Origin: Phycisphaerae bacterium
GTDB lineage: Bacteria; Planctomycetota; Phycisphaerae; Sedimentisphaerales; Anaerobacaceae
Reading direction: 5' to 3'
NCBI GenBank assembly: GCA_012744475.1
Contig: JAAYBV010000051.1
Location: forward strand, 62,001 to 126,000
Length of the DNA stretch: 64,000 nucleotides
Shown here piece by piece: positions 26,547-35,224 of this stretch. The translations under genes and the position numbers were made by a program. How positions within the stretch are numbered: position 1 is the stretch's first letter; the number at the start of each line of letters is the position of its first letter. A model generated the notes under the pieces. The model was not told the origin of the DNA. It saw nothing but the letters and a program-made list of their open reading frames with translations, and did not search any database.

Positions 26547-27665
26547 CTACAGCGTCCGCTTCCGCAGTATCCGATCGTAGAATGCTGTCGTCTGCGCTGC
26601 GATCCTGGTGTGCGAAAGCTCCCGCACGGCCCAGGTTCGCGCGGCGTCGCCCAGCCGACGCCGTGTGTCCGGGTGTTCGATGAGATCGCCAAGGATCGCG
26701 GCCAGCACGCGGGGGTCAGCCGTCGGGGTGACAATGCCCGTTTCGCCGTCGCGAAGATGGATCGACTCGCGCGGCTTGGTGAAGCCGGCAGAGACAACGC
26801 ACAGACCGCAACTCATCGCCTCGTACATGACCGATCCGCCCGACAGACTCACGAGCACATCGAGGCAGTTCAGCACATCAGGCATATCCTCTCTCCGCCC
26901 GATGAGGGCCAGTTGCCCGTTCAAGCCGCCGGCCTGTGCCAGACGACTCACCTCGGCGCCGTAGGCGCGGTTGCGGACCTCCCCGATGAGCACGAAGCGC
27001 ACCTGCCGGCCCCAGTGGCGTTGCACTTCGAGTGCGGCCCGGATGAACTCCAGTTGCCGCTTGGCCGGCTCGATGCGACCGACCAGACCGATCTGGAGCA
27101 CGGGACCATCTCCGGTGTGGCCGGACACATCCGCCAGGCGGTTCTTCGAGGGCCTGAACGAATCGACGTCCACGGCATCCTCAATCTGAACGATCCGGTC
27201 GGCACGGATGTACGCACTCCGCAGGACGCGCGTGATCTTCGGCGAAATAGAGATCAGGCCGGTTGCGGCATACAGCCGGTGTTTCCATATCCCCCGCCAC
27301 GTCACCGGCCCTCGCACATGCACAATCGAAGGGATCCTCAACCGCCAACGCAGCCAGTTCACGTAATTGCCCAGCCACATGTCTGATGCGTGGATGCAGG
27401 CAGGTTCCATCGATCGGGCGAGCGCAACGAGCCTCTCGGCGTCCTGATACCGGTGAATGGCGTGACGCGGTTTCCGCCAGGGGCGCAGCGACAGCACTTC
27501 AGCGCGAATGCCGGCAGACCGCAACTGCCCGACGATCTGACCTTCCGTCGTGCAGACCACGGTCGGCTCATAAGACGCGTCCAGGCCTTTCAGAAGCAGC
27601 AGGAGCTGGCGATGACTGCCGTCGATATTGCCACCTTTGGATACGTATAGAATTCGACGCAACAT
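26547..27665 (-). CDS. GT4-type glycosyltransferase
   Basis: This GT-B fold enzyme probably transfers a sugar from a nucleotide-sugar donor. The N terminus has LYVSKGGNIDGSHRQLLLLLKGL, where family members carry a glycine-rich acceptor loop. The C-terminal donor domain has LVGRIEPAKRQLEFIRA, FVLIGE and SGGSVMYEAMSCGLCVVS...GETGIVTP, the usual EX7E region. ATG 27665 follows AAGGACAAGCGTC; the track start 12 codons earlier lacks a site. It is divergent from the Dus-like/radical SAM/ATP-grasp operon. Acceptor and product cannot be told. Confidence 0.85.
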   Translation of the reverse strand: MLRRILYVSKGGNIDGSHRQLLLLLKGLDASYEPTVVCTTEGQIVGQLRSAGIRAEVLSLRPWRKPRHAIHRYQDAERLVALARSMEPACIHASDMWLGNYVNWLRWRLRIPSIVHVRGPVTWRGIWKHRLYAATGLISISPKITRVLRSAYIRADRIVQIEDAVDVDSFRPSKNRLADVSGHTGDGPVLQIGLVGRIEPAKRQLEFIRAALEVQRHWGRQVRFVLIGEVRNRAYGAEVSRLAQAGGLNGQLALIGRREDMPDVLNCLDVLVSLSGGSVMYEAMSCGLCVVSAGFTKPRESIHLRDGETGIVTPTADPRVLAAILGDLIEHPDTRRRLGDAARTWAVRELSHTRIAAQTTAFYDRILRKRTL

Positions 27666-27840
27666 GACGCTTGTCCTTGCTTGCCCGTCGTGGGAAGTCA
27701 TACCTGTGCATTATAGGCTGTAAAGGGAGGCACTTCTACGTTCCTTCCTGGAGATTCTCACATGGCCAACGGCTGGGCCCGACGTTACAATGCCGGATAC
27801 GTAAACGACCTTTCGGCAGCGATTTCGGATCGTCAATGCG

Positions 27841-28788
27841 ATGCGCACTGGCAGAAAGCAAGGCCATATCGGTGAGATTCCGTTGCGCAACAGACTCATC
27901 CTGGGGGCAATGGGGGGCATGCTGCGTCCCTCGATCCGTCTGACGTATCGTCACCTGGGCGCGGCGATGACCTGCGTTGGCGTTATCGACGCCCGGGCGG
28001 TAGCCGCCGCCGATAATGACGAGTTGATCAACATCCTCGGCCGACGCGAGGTCACGACCGAAGAGGAGCGGCCGGTCAGCGTCCAGCTCATCGGCGGCGA
28101 TATCAAAGAGCTTGCCGTTGCCGCCGGTCGGATTCAGCGATTCGCCAGCGTGATTGATCTGAACTGCAGCAGCCCGATCCAGCGTCTGATCGACCAGGGC
28201 TACGGAGCGTCGAGCCTGCTGCGCGACCCGGCTTTCATCCGGGAGATGGTTCGCGCGGTTGTGGAGACGACCCGCATTCCTGTCACGGTGAAGATCCGGA
28301 TCGGTATCGAGGGTCCGGATGTAGACGTGGTACGAATCGCACAGAACTGCCAGGAGGCCGGCGCCGCCGCCATAACCGTACATGCCCGTTTTGTCCGGCA
28401 GATGTACTGTGGACCGCCGCACTGGGACGCGATCAAGCTGGTCAAAGAGAACGTGGACCTGCCGGTCATTGGCAACGGCGCCGTACATTCGGCCTTCGAC
28501 GCGCAAGCCATGCTTGAACGGACGGGCTGCGACTTCGTCATGATCGGCACGGCGGCGTTCATCAACCCGCTGATCTTCCTTCAGACGAACGAGCTTCTGG
28601 AGACGGGCCATTGCCGGACCATTAGCAGTGCCCAGGCGTTGGTCCGGTTCTTCCGGGAGTACTCGATCGTCGCGCGGAAGCTGGAGTCCCGAGGGCCCGT
28701 GAGCTTCCTGCGTCGTTCCTGCAAGAACTTCCTCAAGGTCCGGTCATTCATGCAGAGGATTCAGCGCGGCGAGGTCACACTGGAGTGA
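27841..28788 (+). CDS. Dus-like FMN TIM-barrel protein lacking the canonical catalytic cysteine
   Basis: Overall this follows tRNA-dihydrouridine synthases: VSVQLIGGD, IDLNCSSPIQRLIDQGYGASSLL, VTVKIRIG, ITVHARFVRQMYCG and VIGNGAVHSAFDAQAML..TGCDFVMIG. Two diagnostic positions differ. The NxGCP motif with the catalytic Cys reads NCSSP, so Ser sits at the Cys position and a Cys lies two residues earlier. The phosphate-binding Arg of MIGR is Thr. It may be a repurposed paralogue. ATG 27841 has no clear ribosome-binding site; a TTG at IPLRN behind GGTGAG is possible. The radical SAM gene starts 8 bases after its stop. Confidence 0.75.
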   Translation: MRTGRKQGHIGEIPLRNRLILGAMGGMLRPSIRLTYRHLGAAMTCVGVIDARAVAAADNDELINILGRREVTTEEERPVSVQLIGGDIKELAVAAGRIQRFASVIDLNCSSPIQRLIDQGYGASSLLRDPAFIREMVRAVVETTRIPVTVKIRIGIEGPDVDVVRIAQNCQEAGAAAITVHARFVRQMYCGPPHWDAIKLVKENVDLPVIGNGAVHSAFDAQAMLERTGCDFVMIGTAAFINPLIFLQTNELLETGHCRTISSAQALVRFFREYSIVARKLESRGPVSFLRRSCKNFLKVRSFMQRIQRGEVTLE

Positions 28789-28795
28789 ACCATAC

Positions 28796-29851
28796 ATGAA
28801 CGACTGTAAAGGGGAATGGATCGTCCGGCTGCTGGAGACCCTGCGCGACATGCCGTACCGAGTCCGGTTTCTTCTCGGCAAGCGTCCCCGGGTGCGCATG
28901 CTGTACCTTGAAGTGACACATCGCTGCAACGCCCGCTGCATAAGCTGCTACACAGGCGCTGGAAGAGAGAAAGACGACGTGCTCACGCCCGATGAGAAAA
29001 AATCGGTCGTCCGACAGGCCAAACAGATGGGCGCCCGTACGGTGTCCCTGAGCGGTAGCGGTGAGCCGCTGTTGTATCCCCATATCTTTGAGCTGGTCGA
29101 TTTCATCCGTCTGCAAGACATGCAGGTGGTCATGTTCACCAACGGCACCACGATTGACCGAGCCTGTGCGGACCGCCTGATTGCCAGGAATGTGATCACC
29201 TACTTCAAGTTGTTCAGTCTCGATCCGGACACGTTCGACCGCATGATGGGCAAGACAAACGCCTATGAGTGGGTCTCGCACACGTACTCCTGCGGCGACG
29301 CCAGCAAAACGGTTTGCCTTCCCAGCGGCCTGAAGCACCTGCTCGACGCCCAGGGAGCGGCCGGCGTCGCGGGCCTGGTCAGGGCCGAGTCACTGATCAC
29401 CAAGCTGAACCGCCGCACGCTGCCGGACGTGGCACAGCTATGCAAAGACCTGAATCTGGTCCTGCATCTGGAAACGCCTGTCTGTGCGGGACGCGCGATC
29501 GAGAACTACGCGGACATCGCTCTTGACTCTGCGGAGTACGAGAGCCTCTACCACGAACTGGTCGCCATCCTTGGAGAGGAGTATTTCCGCGAACTTCGAG
29601 CTCATCCGTGCCCCGTGGAACGCAATCCGGCGGTCTGGACCAACGGGGATATCGCGCTTTGCAGCAGCCGGCCGGCCCACGTCGGCAATGTGAGGCAGGC
29701 ATCCCTTGAGAGCTTGTTTCACAAGGCCCAGATGCGAAAACGCCAGGAAGATCGCCGTCTGCCCCGATCCGATGGCGAGGGTCGCCACTTCCGCACATGC
29801 CCGGCGAGGCAGTACTACCGGATGCGACACGGAATTCGCGGCGATGATTGA
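28796..29851 (+). CDS. Radical SAM protein with SPASM-like C terminus
   Basis: The CxxxCxxC cluster motif is CNARCISC (about residues 43-50), preceded by LYLEVTHR. VSLSGSGEPLLYP is the GGE-like SAM-binding segment. The C-terminal quarter holds further cysteines in CPVERNPAVWTNGDIALCSS...GNVRQASLESLFH...FRTC, the layout of a SPASM/twitch auxiliary cluster domain. Such proteins modify peptides, sugars or cofactors. GGAG precedes the ATG, 8 bases after the Dus-like stop. Its 3' end overlaps the ATP-grasp gene by 8 bases, so the three genes are one operon. Substrate unknown. Confidence 0.85.
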   Translation: MNDCKGEWIVRLLETLRDMPYRVRFLLGKRPRVRMLYLEVTHRCNARCISCYTGAGREKDDVLTPDEKKSVVRQAKQMGARTVSLSGSGEPLLYPHIFELVDFIRLQDMQVVMFTNGTTIDRACADRLIARNVITYFKLFSLDPDTFDRMMGKTNAYEWVSHTYSCGDASKTVCLPSGLKHLLDAQGAAGVAGLVRAESLITKLNRRTLPDVAQLCKDLNLVLHLETPVCAGRAIENYADIALDSAEYESLYHELVAILGEEYFRELRAHPCPVERNPAVWTNGDIALCSSRPAHVGNVRQASLESLFHKAQMRKRQEDRRLPRSDGEGRHFRTCPARQYYRMRHGIRGDD

Positions 29852-30980
29852 ATGCTGGGGAGCGGCCGTGCCCAAGCCACGACGCAGGCTCTATCGAAAA
29901 GCACAACGGCTGGGTCAGATTGTCCTTCTCTGGCGCCGGGTCAACCGACTGTGGCGTTGGCCGTCCATTGTGGCCTTCCGGCGGGCCTTGCGCGTCTGCC
30001 GGAGAGACCGATTCGAGCCCGCCGAGGCATTCCGCCTGGGCCTGTTCCACCCGGCCTCGGCCCACGATAGGCCGTCGTGCTATGTGAGTCGCAAACGATT
30101 GACGAAGGTCCAGGAGGCCTTGAATCCTGCCGGCTGGGCGCCGCTCCTCAAGAACAAGGACCTTTTCTACCGATACAGCGCTGCTCTGGGCATACCCGTC
30201 CCGCGATTGTACGCGGTCGTTCAGGCCACCGCGCCGGGTTGGTCCTGCGCAGGTGGTGCGATCAGAACACCAAAGGAATGGACGACCTTCTTCGAACGCT
30301 ACCTGCCGGCGGAATTTGCCGTCAAACCCGCCGTAGGGGCCTATGGGAACGGGTTCAATATCTACCGGAGGGTCAGCGGCGGGTACGTGGATGCTCTCGA
30401 AAACCGCATCGAGTCCAGCGTCTTGTACGATGCGCTCGTTTCTTCAGGCCATGACCGATATGTGATCCAGGAGCGGGTTCACAGCCATTCGGACCTCGTG
30501 CGTCTCAGCGGGACGCAGGCGCTGCAAACCGTCCGAATGATCACCCTGGTGGAGCCCGCCGGCGATGTGCGCATTCTGCATGCCCACCTGAAGGTCATCG
30601 AGGCCGAGGAGATCGTCGACACCTTCCTTGACGGTCTGACCGGCAATATTGAGGCGCCCGTTGACCTGGAGTCCGGCTGTTTGGAGTCCGCCAATCGAAT
30701 CCCCGACACAGGCTGTGGCGTTGTCACAATTGACGTCCACCCCAAGACGAGAATTCCGTTCGCGCGATTCTTGCTCCCGTTCTGGCCGCAGGCATGCGAT
30801 CTGGTGCGGCAGACCTCGCCTCACTTTCTGCCCGTGCGGACCATCGGGTGGGACGTCGCCCTGACGCCCACCGGGCCGCTGATCGTCGAGGGGAACGTCT
30901 GGTGGGATCCGCCCAACCAACACGGGAACCTGCACACCGTCCTGCAGACCATCCGTGACCTCTGTCCGTCCGTAACGTGA
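29844..30980 (+). CDS. Sugar-transfer-associated ATP-grasp family protein
   Basis: Residues about 50-379 match the ATP-grasp family often found in polysaccharide and glycoconjugate loci: SRKRLTKVQEALNPAGWAPLLKNKDLFYRY, AEFAVKPAVGAYGNGF, LQTVRMITLVEP and the catalytic end PLIVEGNVWWDPPNQHGN with the metal-binding Glu and Asn. The track ORF begins inside the radical SAM gene; ATG 29844 overlaps its stop and gives a normal length. A GTG at 29868 is an alternative. ATP-grasp enzymes make amide or ester bonds to carboxylates, so ligation to a sugar or modified peptide is possible but unproven. Confidence 0.8.
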   Translation: MIECWGAAVPKPRRRLYRKAQRLGQIVLLWRRVNRLWRWPSIVAFRRALRVCRRDRFEPAEAFRLGLFHPASAHDRPSCYVSRKRLTKVQEALNPAGWAPLLKNKDLFYRYSAALGIPVPRLYAVVQATAPGWSCAGGAIRTPKEWTTFFERYLPAEFAVKPAVGAYGNGFNIYRRVSGGYVDALENRIESSVLYDALVSSGHDRYVIQERVHSHSDLVRLSGTQALQTVRMITLVEPAGDVRILHAHLKVIEAEEIVDTFLDGLTGNIEAPVDLESGCLESANRIPDTGCGVVTIDVHPKTRIPFARFLLPFWPQACDLVRQTSPHFLPVRTIGWDVALTPTGPLIVEGNVWWDPPNQHGNLHTVLQTIRDLCPSVT

Positions 30981-31033
30981 CCGACGCGCCAGCCGAGCGT
31001 CCAACGGCGCGTGGAAAAACACCCGGCCGGCCT

Positions 31034-31062
31034 TTGCAGGCTGCTGCGACAGTTGGTACAAT
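31034..31062 (+). promoter_or_regulatory. Sigma70-type promoter of the Gfo/Idh-LamG-AKR unit
   Basis: TTGCAG (31034-31039), a 17-base spacer and TACAAT (31057-31062) lie 73 bases before the start of the first gene. Confidence 0.6.
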
Positions 31063-31135
31063 CTCGTTTGGGCCCGGGGCGGTTCCATCTGATTTCCCTA
31101 CGGACGGGAAACGTCAGCTCTAAGGGAGGCATGCC

Positions 31136-32506
31136 ATGAACGGAAAACGCATCGATCGACGAATGTTTCTCAAGACAACCGCGGCCGGCGCGCTGGCCTT
31201 CCCGATGATTGTGCGGTCTTCTGCCTTGGGCAAGGCCGGAACCGTCGCGCCCAGCGAGCGCGTCACGATGGGATTCATCGGCGTCGGCGGCATGGGAACC
31301 AACAACATGCGGGCCTTCCTCGCGCAACCCGATGTGCAGGTGCTCGCGGTTTGCGACCCCGTCCGGGCCAGCGAAGAATACGGCCACTGGTACAAGAAAG
31401 GCTGGAATGGCGCCTGGTTTGGGCGCGAGCCGGCGGCCAGAATCGTCGAGGACGACTACGCCCACAAGGCCGGCTCGGGGCAGTACAAGGGGTGCGCCGC
31501 GTACGTGGATTTCCGCGACCTGATCGCGCGGGACGACATCGACGCGGTGTGCATTGCGACGCCCGACCACTGGCACGCCATCTGCGCGATCCAGGCGGCC
31601 GCGGCGGGCAAGGACATCTACTGCGAGAAGCCCATGACTCTGACCATCGCCGAGGGCCGGGCGGTGGCCGAGGCCGTTCGACAATACCACGTCGTCTTTC
31701 AGACCGGCACCCAGCGCCGATCGAGCCAGTTGTACCGTTTCATCTGCGAGGTGGTCCGCAACGGCCGGATCGGCAAGCTTCAAAGAGCACTGGTTGCAAT
31801 CGGGCCGAACAACAAGCAGGCGCCGCCGAGCGACTGGAAGCCGATGCCGGTGCCCGAGTGGCTGGATTACGAGATGTGGCTCGGGCCGGCGCCGTGGGCA
31901 CCTTATCACAAGGACCGCTGCCTTTACACGTTCCGGTTCGGCGCCGATTATTCCGGCGGTCAGACGACCAACCTGGGCGCGCACGGCATCGACATCGTCC
32001 AGTGGGCCAACGGCACCGACGACACGGGACCGGTCGAGATCGAGGACTTGGGAGGCGAATTTCCCACGGACGGCCTGTTCACCACCGCCACCAAGGTCCA
32101 CTTCCGCGCCCGCTACGCCAACGGCGCCGAGTTGGTTTGCAGGACGCAGGAGGACGAGATCTACCGCTTCGAAGGAACCGAGGGCTGGATTCAGGTTCCG
32201 ACCTACTCGGACGAGATCACCTGCCAACCCGAATCGCTGAAGACCACCGTGATCGGTCCGGACGAGATCCATCTCTACGAGAGCAACGATCACCACCGCA
32301 ACTTCGTCGACTGCATCAAGACGCGCGGACAGACCGCCGCTCCGGTCGAGGTCGGTCATCGCTCAGTGACGATCTGCCACCTGGGCAACATCGCCATGCA
32401 GCTCAAGAGCAAGCTCCGCTGGGACCCGGTTGCCGAACTCTTCACCGACAGCCACGAGGCCAACACACTGCTCTCCAGAGCCATGCGAAGCCCCTGGCAC
32501 CTGTAG
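31136..32506 (+). CDS. Tat-exported Gfo/Idh/MocA-family oxidoreductase
   Basis: A twin-arginine leader (DRRMFLKTTAAGALAFP) precedes the Rossmann domain GFIGVGGMGTNNMRAF, with VCIATPDHWHA and the YCEKPMTLT motif holding the conserved Lys that contacts nicotinamide and substrate. The C-terminal substrate domain includes GGQTTNLGAHGIDIVQWA. Tat export of a dehydrogenase normally implies export with a tightly bound NAD(P) cofactor. Expected chemistry is sugar or glycoside oxidation. GGGAGG precedes the ATG. It is the first gene of a run with a LamG protein (25 bases later) and an AKR-like protein. Confidence 0.9.
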   Translation: MNGKRIDRRMFLKTTAAGALAFPMIVRSSALGKAGTVAPSERVTMGFIGVGGMGTNNMRAFLAQPDVQVLAVCDPVRASEEYGHWYKKGWNGAWFGREPAARIVEDDYAHKAGSGQYKGCAAYVDFRDLIARDDIDAVCIATPDHWHAICAIQAAAAGKDIYCEKPMTLTIAEGRAVAEAVRQYHVVFQTGTQRRSSQLYRFICEVVRNGRIGKLQRALVAIGPNNKQAPPSDWKPMPVPEWLDYEMWLGPAPWAPYHKDRCLYTFRFGADYSGGQTTNLGAHGIDIVQWANGTDDTGPVEIEDLGGEFPTDGLFTTATKVHFRARYANGAELVCRTQEDEIYRFEGTEGWIQVPTYSDEITCQPESLKTTVIGPDEIHLYESNDHHRNFVDCIKTRGQTAAPVEVGHRSVTICHLGNIAMQLKSKLRWDPVAELFTDSHEANTLLSRAMRSPWHL

Positions 32507-32531
32507 CGGAAACGAGGTCGGGAGGAAACCC

Positions 32532-33293
32532 ATGGATCGCAAGCGTATGCGTATGTGTTCCACCCTGTTACTGGGCATCTTCCTCGTGTGGATTGCCCCA
32601 TCCGCTCGATCCGATGACCCGATCACCCTTGATACGGACCCCAATCTTGCGGCGTGGTGGAAGTTTGACGAGACCGGTGGAAAGACGGTTGCCGATGCGT
32701 CGAAACACCAGCATACTGCCGTGTTCGGAGCAGAGTTGTCGTTCGACGGACATTCCGCCGCTGGCCGAATCGGCAAGGCAGTCCGTCTTGATGGAGAGGA
32801 AGACTATCTCGTGGTGCCCAAGTACAAGGGCATTGGCGGGACCCGGCCTCGGACGCTGGCGGCCTGGATCAAGACGACGACAGCATCCGGGGAGATCGTC
32901 TCCTGGGGCACCCCCGACTTCGGCAAGATGTGGACGTTGGGCTTCATCCGCGGTCGTGTCGGCGTCACGCCCCACGGCGGCTACCTGTACATGAACGCCG
33001 AGACCCATGACGACCGATGGCATCACGTCGCGGTCGTGGTCCAGCAGGCGGAAGCGCCCAACCTGTACGACGATGTCACGCTCTATCTGGACGGCCAGGT
33101 CGCCGTCATCCACGACATCGGGCTTCTGGACCTCTGGCCCATCGATACGGGCAACGAGCTCGACGTCCGGATCGGGCGGAACTTCAAGGGTCTCATCGAC
33201 GATCTGCGGATCTACAGCCGCGTTCTTTCGGAAGACGAGATTCACGCTCTTTTCACGCTGGACACCAACCGCCCATTGACTCAGTCTCGATAG
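32532..33293 (+). CDS. Exported LamG/concanavalin-like lectin-fold protein
   Basis: A signal peptide (CSTLLLGIFLVWIAPSARS) precedes one LamG-like beta-sandwich: LAAWWKFDETGGKTVADASKHQH, GIGKAVRLDGEEDYLVVP, RTLAAWIKTT, DDRWHHVAVVV, VTLYLDGQ and the end IDDLRIYSRVLSEDEI. These domains usually bind carbohydrate. GGAGGAAACCC precedes ATG 32532; the 34 upstream codons of the track overlap the previous gene. The AKR-like gene follows 14 bases later. Confidence 0.88.
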   Translation: MDRKRMRMCSTLLLGIFLVWIAPSARSDDPITLDTDPNLAAWWKFDETGGKTVADASKHQHTAVFGAELSFDGHSAAGRIGKAVRLDGEEDYLVVPKYKGIGGTRPRTLAAWIKTTTASGEIVSWGTPDFGKMWTLGFIRGRVGVTPHGGYLYMNAETHDDRWHHVAVVVQQAEAPNLYDDVTLYLDGQVAVIHDIGLLDLWPIDTGNELDVRIGRNFKGLIDDLRIYSRVLSEDEIHALFTLDTNRPLTQSR

Positions 33294-33307
33294 CAGAGGG
33301 GGCAAAC

Positions 33308-34318
33308 ATGGAAAACGCACGACGGACACGACGCCAGTTCATGCGCGACACAGCCACCACCGTAGCGGGCCTTGCGGTCGGCCTCGGCGCCGCCGGCCAA
33401 GCGGCGAAAGCGGCCGAAGACGCCGCCGGCACGTCCAGGATTCTCAGCTATCATCCCGACATGGAGTACCGCCGGCTCGGCAAGACCAACATCATGGTCT
33501 CCGCCGTCGGTCTCGGAGGACACTCGCGCAGCAACGACCGGGAGCGTGCGGACATCATCAGCCGCTGCATGGACATGGGCGTCAATTACATCGACGCCTG
33601 CTGGGACAACGAGGTCAAACGGGACGCCAAGGCGCTGAAGGGACGGCGCGACAAGGTGTACCTGGCGCTGTCGCACGGCGCCAAGGAGGTGCGCAACGAG
33701 GACTTCCGTACGTCGAAGAAGCTGCTCGAATCGCTGGACGAGCTGCTGCGAGACTCGGACCAGGACTACACCGATCTATGGCGGATCACCTGCCTGGAGC
33801 CGGGGGGCCGGCACACGTTCGACACCGCCTGCGAAATCGTCGACGCCCTCGAGAAGGCCAAGAAGCAGGGCAAGGCCCGCTTCATCGGGTTCTCCTCGCA
33901 CGACCGGCGCTGGATTCAGTTCATGATCGAGTACTTCCCGCAGATCGAAGTGGTCTGCTTTCCTTTCACCACGATGACGAAGAAGGCCCCGCAGGATAGT
34001 CTCTTCGATGCGCTCAAGCAGCGGGACGTCGGCGCGTTCGGGATCAAACCGTTCGCCGCGGCGTCGCTGTTCACCGGCGATGCGGAACAGGACAACCGCC
34101 GGGGTCGCCTGGCGCTGCGCTACATCCTCCACAGCAACACGGTCGTCCCCATCCCGGGGATCAACCGCATGGAGGAGGTGGACAACGTCATCAAGGCCGT
34201 GTCGGAACGGCGACAGTTGGACGTGCAGGAGAACGCGGAGTTGGAAACCGTCGGCAGGGAGACTTTTGCCAGGCTGCCCAATCACTATCAGTGGCTCAAG
34301 AACTGGCAGTACGTCTGA
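33308..34318 (+). CDS. Tat-exported aldo/keto-reductase-fold protein with degenerate catalytic tetrad
   Basis: A Tat leader (RRQFMRDTATTVAGLAVGLG) is followed by an AKR barrel: MEYRRLGKTNIMVSAVGLGG, MGVNYIDACWDNE, LLESLDELLRDSDQDYTDLW, KAKKQGKARFIGFSSHD and TVVPIPGINRMEEV. Aligned to family motifs, the catalytic Asp is kept (YIDA), but Tyr becomes Asn (WDNE), Lys becomes Ser (LALSHG) and His becomes Thr (WRIT). A normal AKR reaction is therefore doubtful. GAGGGGG precedes ATG 33308; the track ORF starts in the LamG gene. It is the third gene of the unit; the cytochrome gene follows. Confidence 0.83.
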   Translation: MENARRTRRQFMRDTATTVAGLAVGLGAAGQAAKAAEDAAGTSRILSYHPDMEYRRLGKTNIMVSAVGLGGHSRSNDRERADIISRCMDMGVNYIDACWDNEVKRDAKALKGRRDKVYLALSHGAKEVRNEDFRTSKKLLESLDELLRDSDQDYTDLWRITCLEPGGRHTFDTACEIVDALEKAKKQGKARFIGFSSHDRRWIQFMIEYFPQIEVVCFPFTTMTKKAPQDSLFDALKQRDVGAFGIKPFAAASLFTGDAEQDNRRGRLALRYILHSNTVVPIPGINRMEEVDNVIKAVSERRQLDVQENAELETVGRETFARLPNHYQWLKNWQYV

Positions 34319-34364
34319 CGGCCACCCGCCGTCGACACTACATCGGCGGTCGCCGGAGACACGG

Positions 34365-34952
34365 ATGCCCCAGATCATCACGTCAAGACGCCTCGGACCG
34401 ATAGTCCACCTGGCCATCGTCGCCTTGGCTGCCATTCTCGTGGCTGCCCAGGGTTGTGAACGGACTGCCCGCAGATCGCGTCCTCAGACGGACGTCGCGG
34501 CCCCAACACCGGCCGAACAGTCATCAGCGCCCTCTCAGGAAGCTCTGTTGCTGGATGACGAGCCGCTGCTGTTGCTCGATGAGGAGCCGACGACGACCCC
34601 GCCGGACCAGCCGGCAGCCGACAACAGTCGCTGCTTCGTCTGCCACGCCAACTACCTGGACGAGAAGATCGCGGTCACTCATGCCCGCGCCGGGATCGGC
34701 TGCGCCACGTGCCACGGCGCCAGCGATGCGCACATTGCCGACGAATCGTGGGCTTCCGGCGGCAACGGCACCGCCCCCGACATCATGTTCCCGAAGGAGC
34801 GGGTCAATCCGTCGTGCATGGTCTGCCATCCCAAGGACAAGATCGACACAGCCGAGCACAAGCCGCTCTTCGCCGACGATGCGCAGCAGAGGCTCTGCAC
34901 GGACTGCCACGGCAGCCACCGCCTGCCCGTACGCCGGAGCAGGTGGAAGTGA
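34365..34952 (+). CDS. Small tetraheme c-type cytochrome, probably membrane-anchored
   Basis: Four CxxCH heme sites are present: CFVCH, CATCH, CMVCH and CTDCH. The N terminus has a hydrophobic segment ending in VAAQGC, a weak lipobox, so it is either a lipoprotein or a signal-anchored protein. A long acidic and Pro-rich linker (PSQEALLLDDEPLLLLDEEPTTTPPDQP) separates the anchor from the heme domain. GGAG lies 8 bases before ATG 34365. It probably moves electrons in the periplasm, with unknown partners. It may be co-transcribed with the AKR gene 46 bases upstream. Confidence 0.85.
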   Translation: MPQIITSRRLGPIVHLAIVALAAILVAAQGCERTARRSRPQTDVAAPTPAEQSSAPSQEALLLDDEPLLLLDEEPTTTPPDQPAADNSRCFVCHANYLDEKIAVTHARAGIGCATCHGASDAHIADESWASGGNGTAPDIMFPKERVNPSCMVCHPKDKIDTAEHKPLFADDAQQRLCTDCHGSHRLPVRRSRWK

Positions 34953-35112
34953 GAGGCCGCAACCCCGTCGTACCATGACTTCCCATCTTGGTCTACGAAG
35001 AGACCTGTCTATAAGGGTGTTTTCCAGAACCATCGCATCCGCCAAAGCGTAAAGCTTCCGCTGGTGGGAACTTGCGCGGACACAAAAATCCCTCCACAAG
35101 GTGAGAAAGTGC

Positions 35113-35141
35113 TTGGCGACGAGGAGTCCCTACGATATAGT
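35113..35141 (+). promoter_or_regulatory. Sigma70-type promoter of the fur-like gene
   Basis: TTGGCG (35113-35118), a 17-base spacer and TATAGT (35136-35141) lie 84 bases before ATG 35225. An imperfect dyad (ATATAGTA...TCCTAATAT, about 35135-35157) overlaps the -10 and start region and could be an autoregulatory site. The match is weak. Confidence 0.5.
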
Positions 35142-35224
35142 AGCTGATCCTAATATGCTTGGAAAGAGCCTATGGGGCACCAGTCACCGTGCCAGGAACA
35201 GGCAAGCATTCGCAGGGACCCTGC

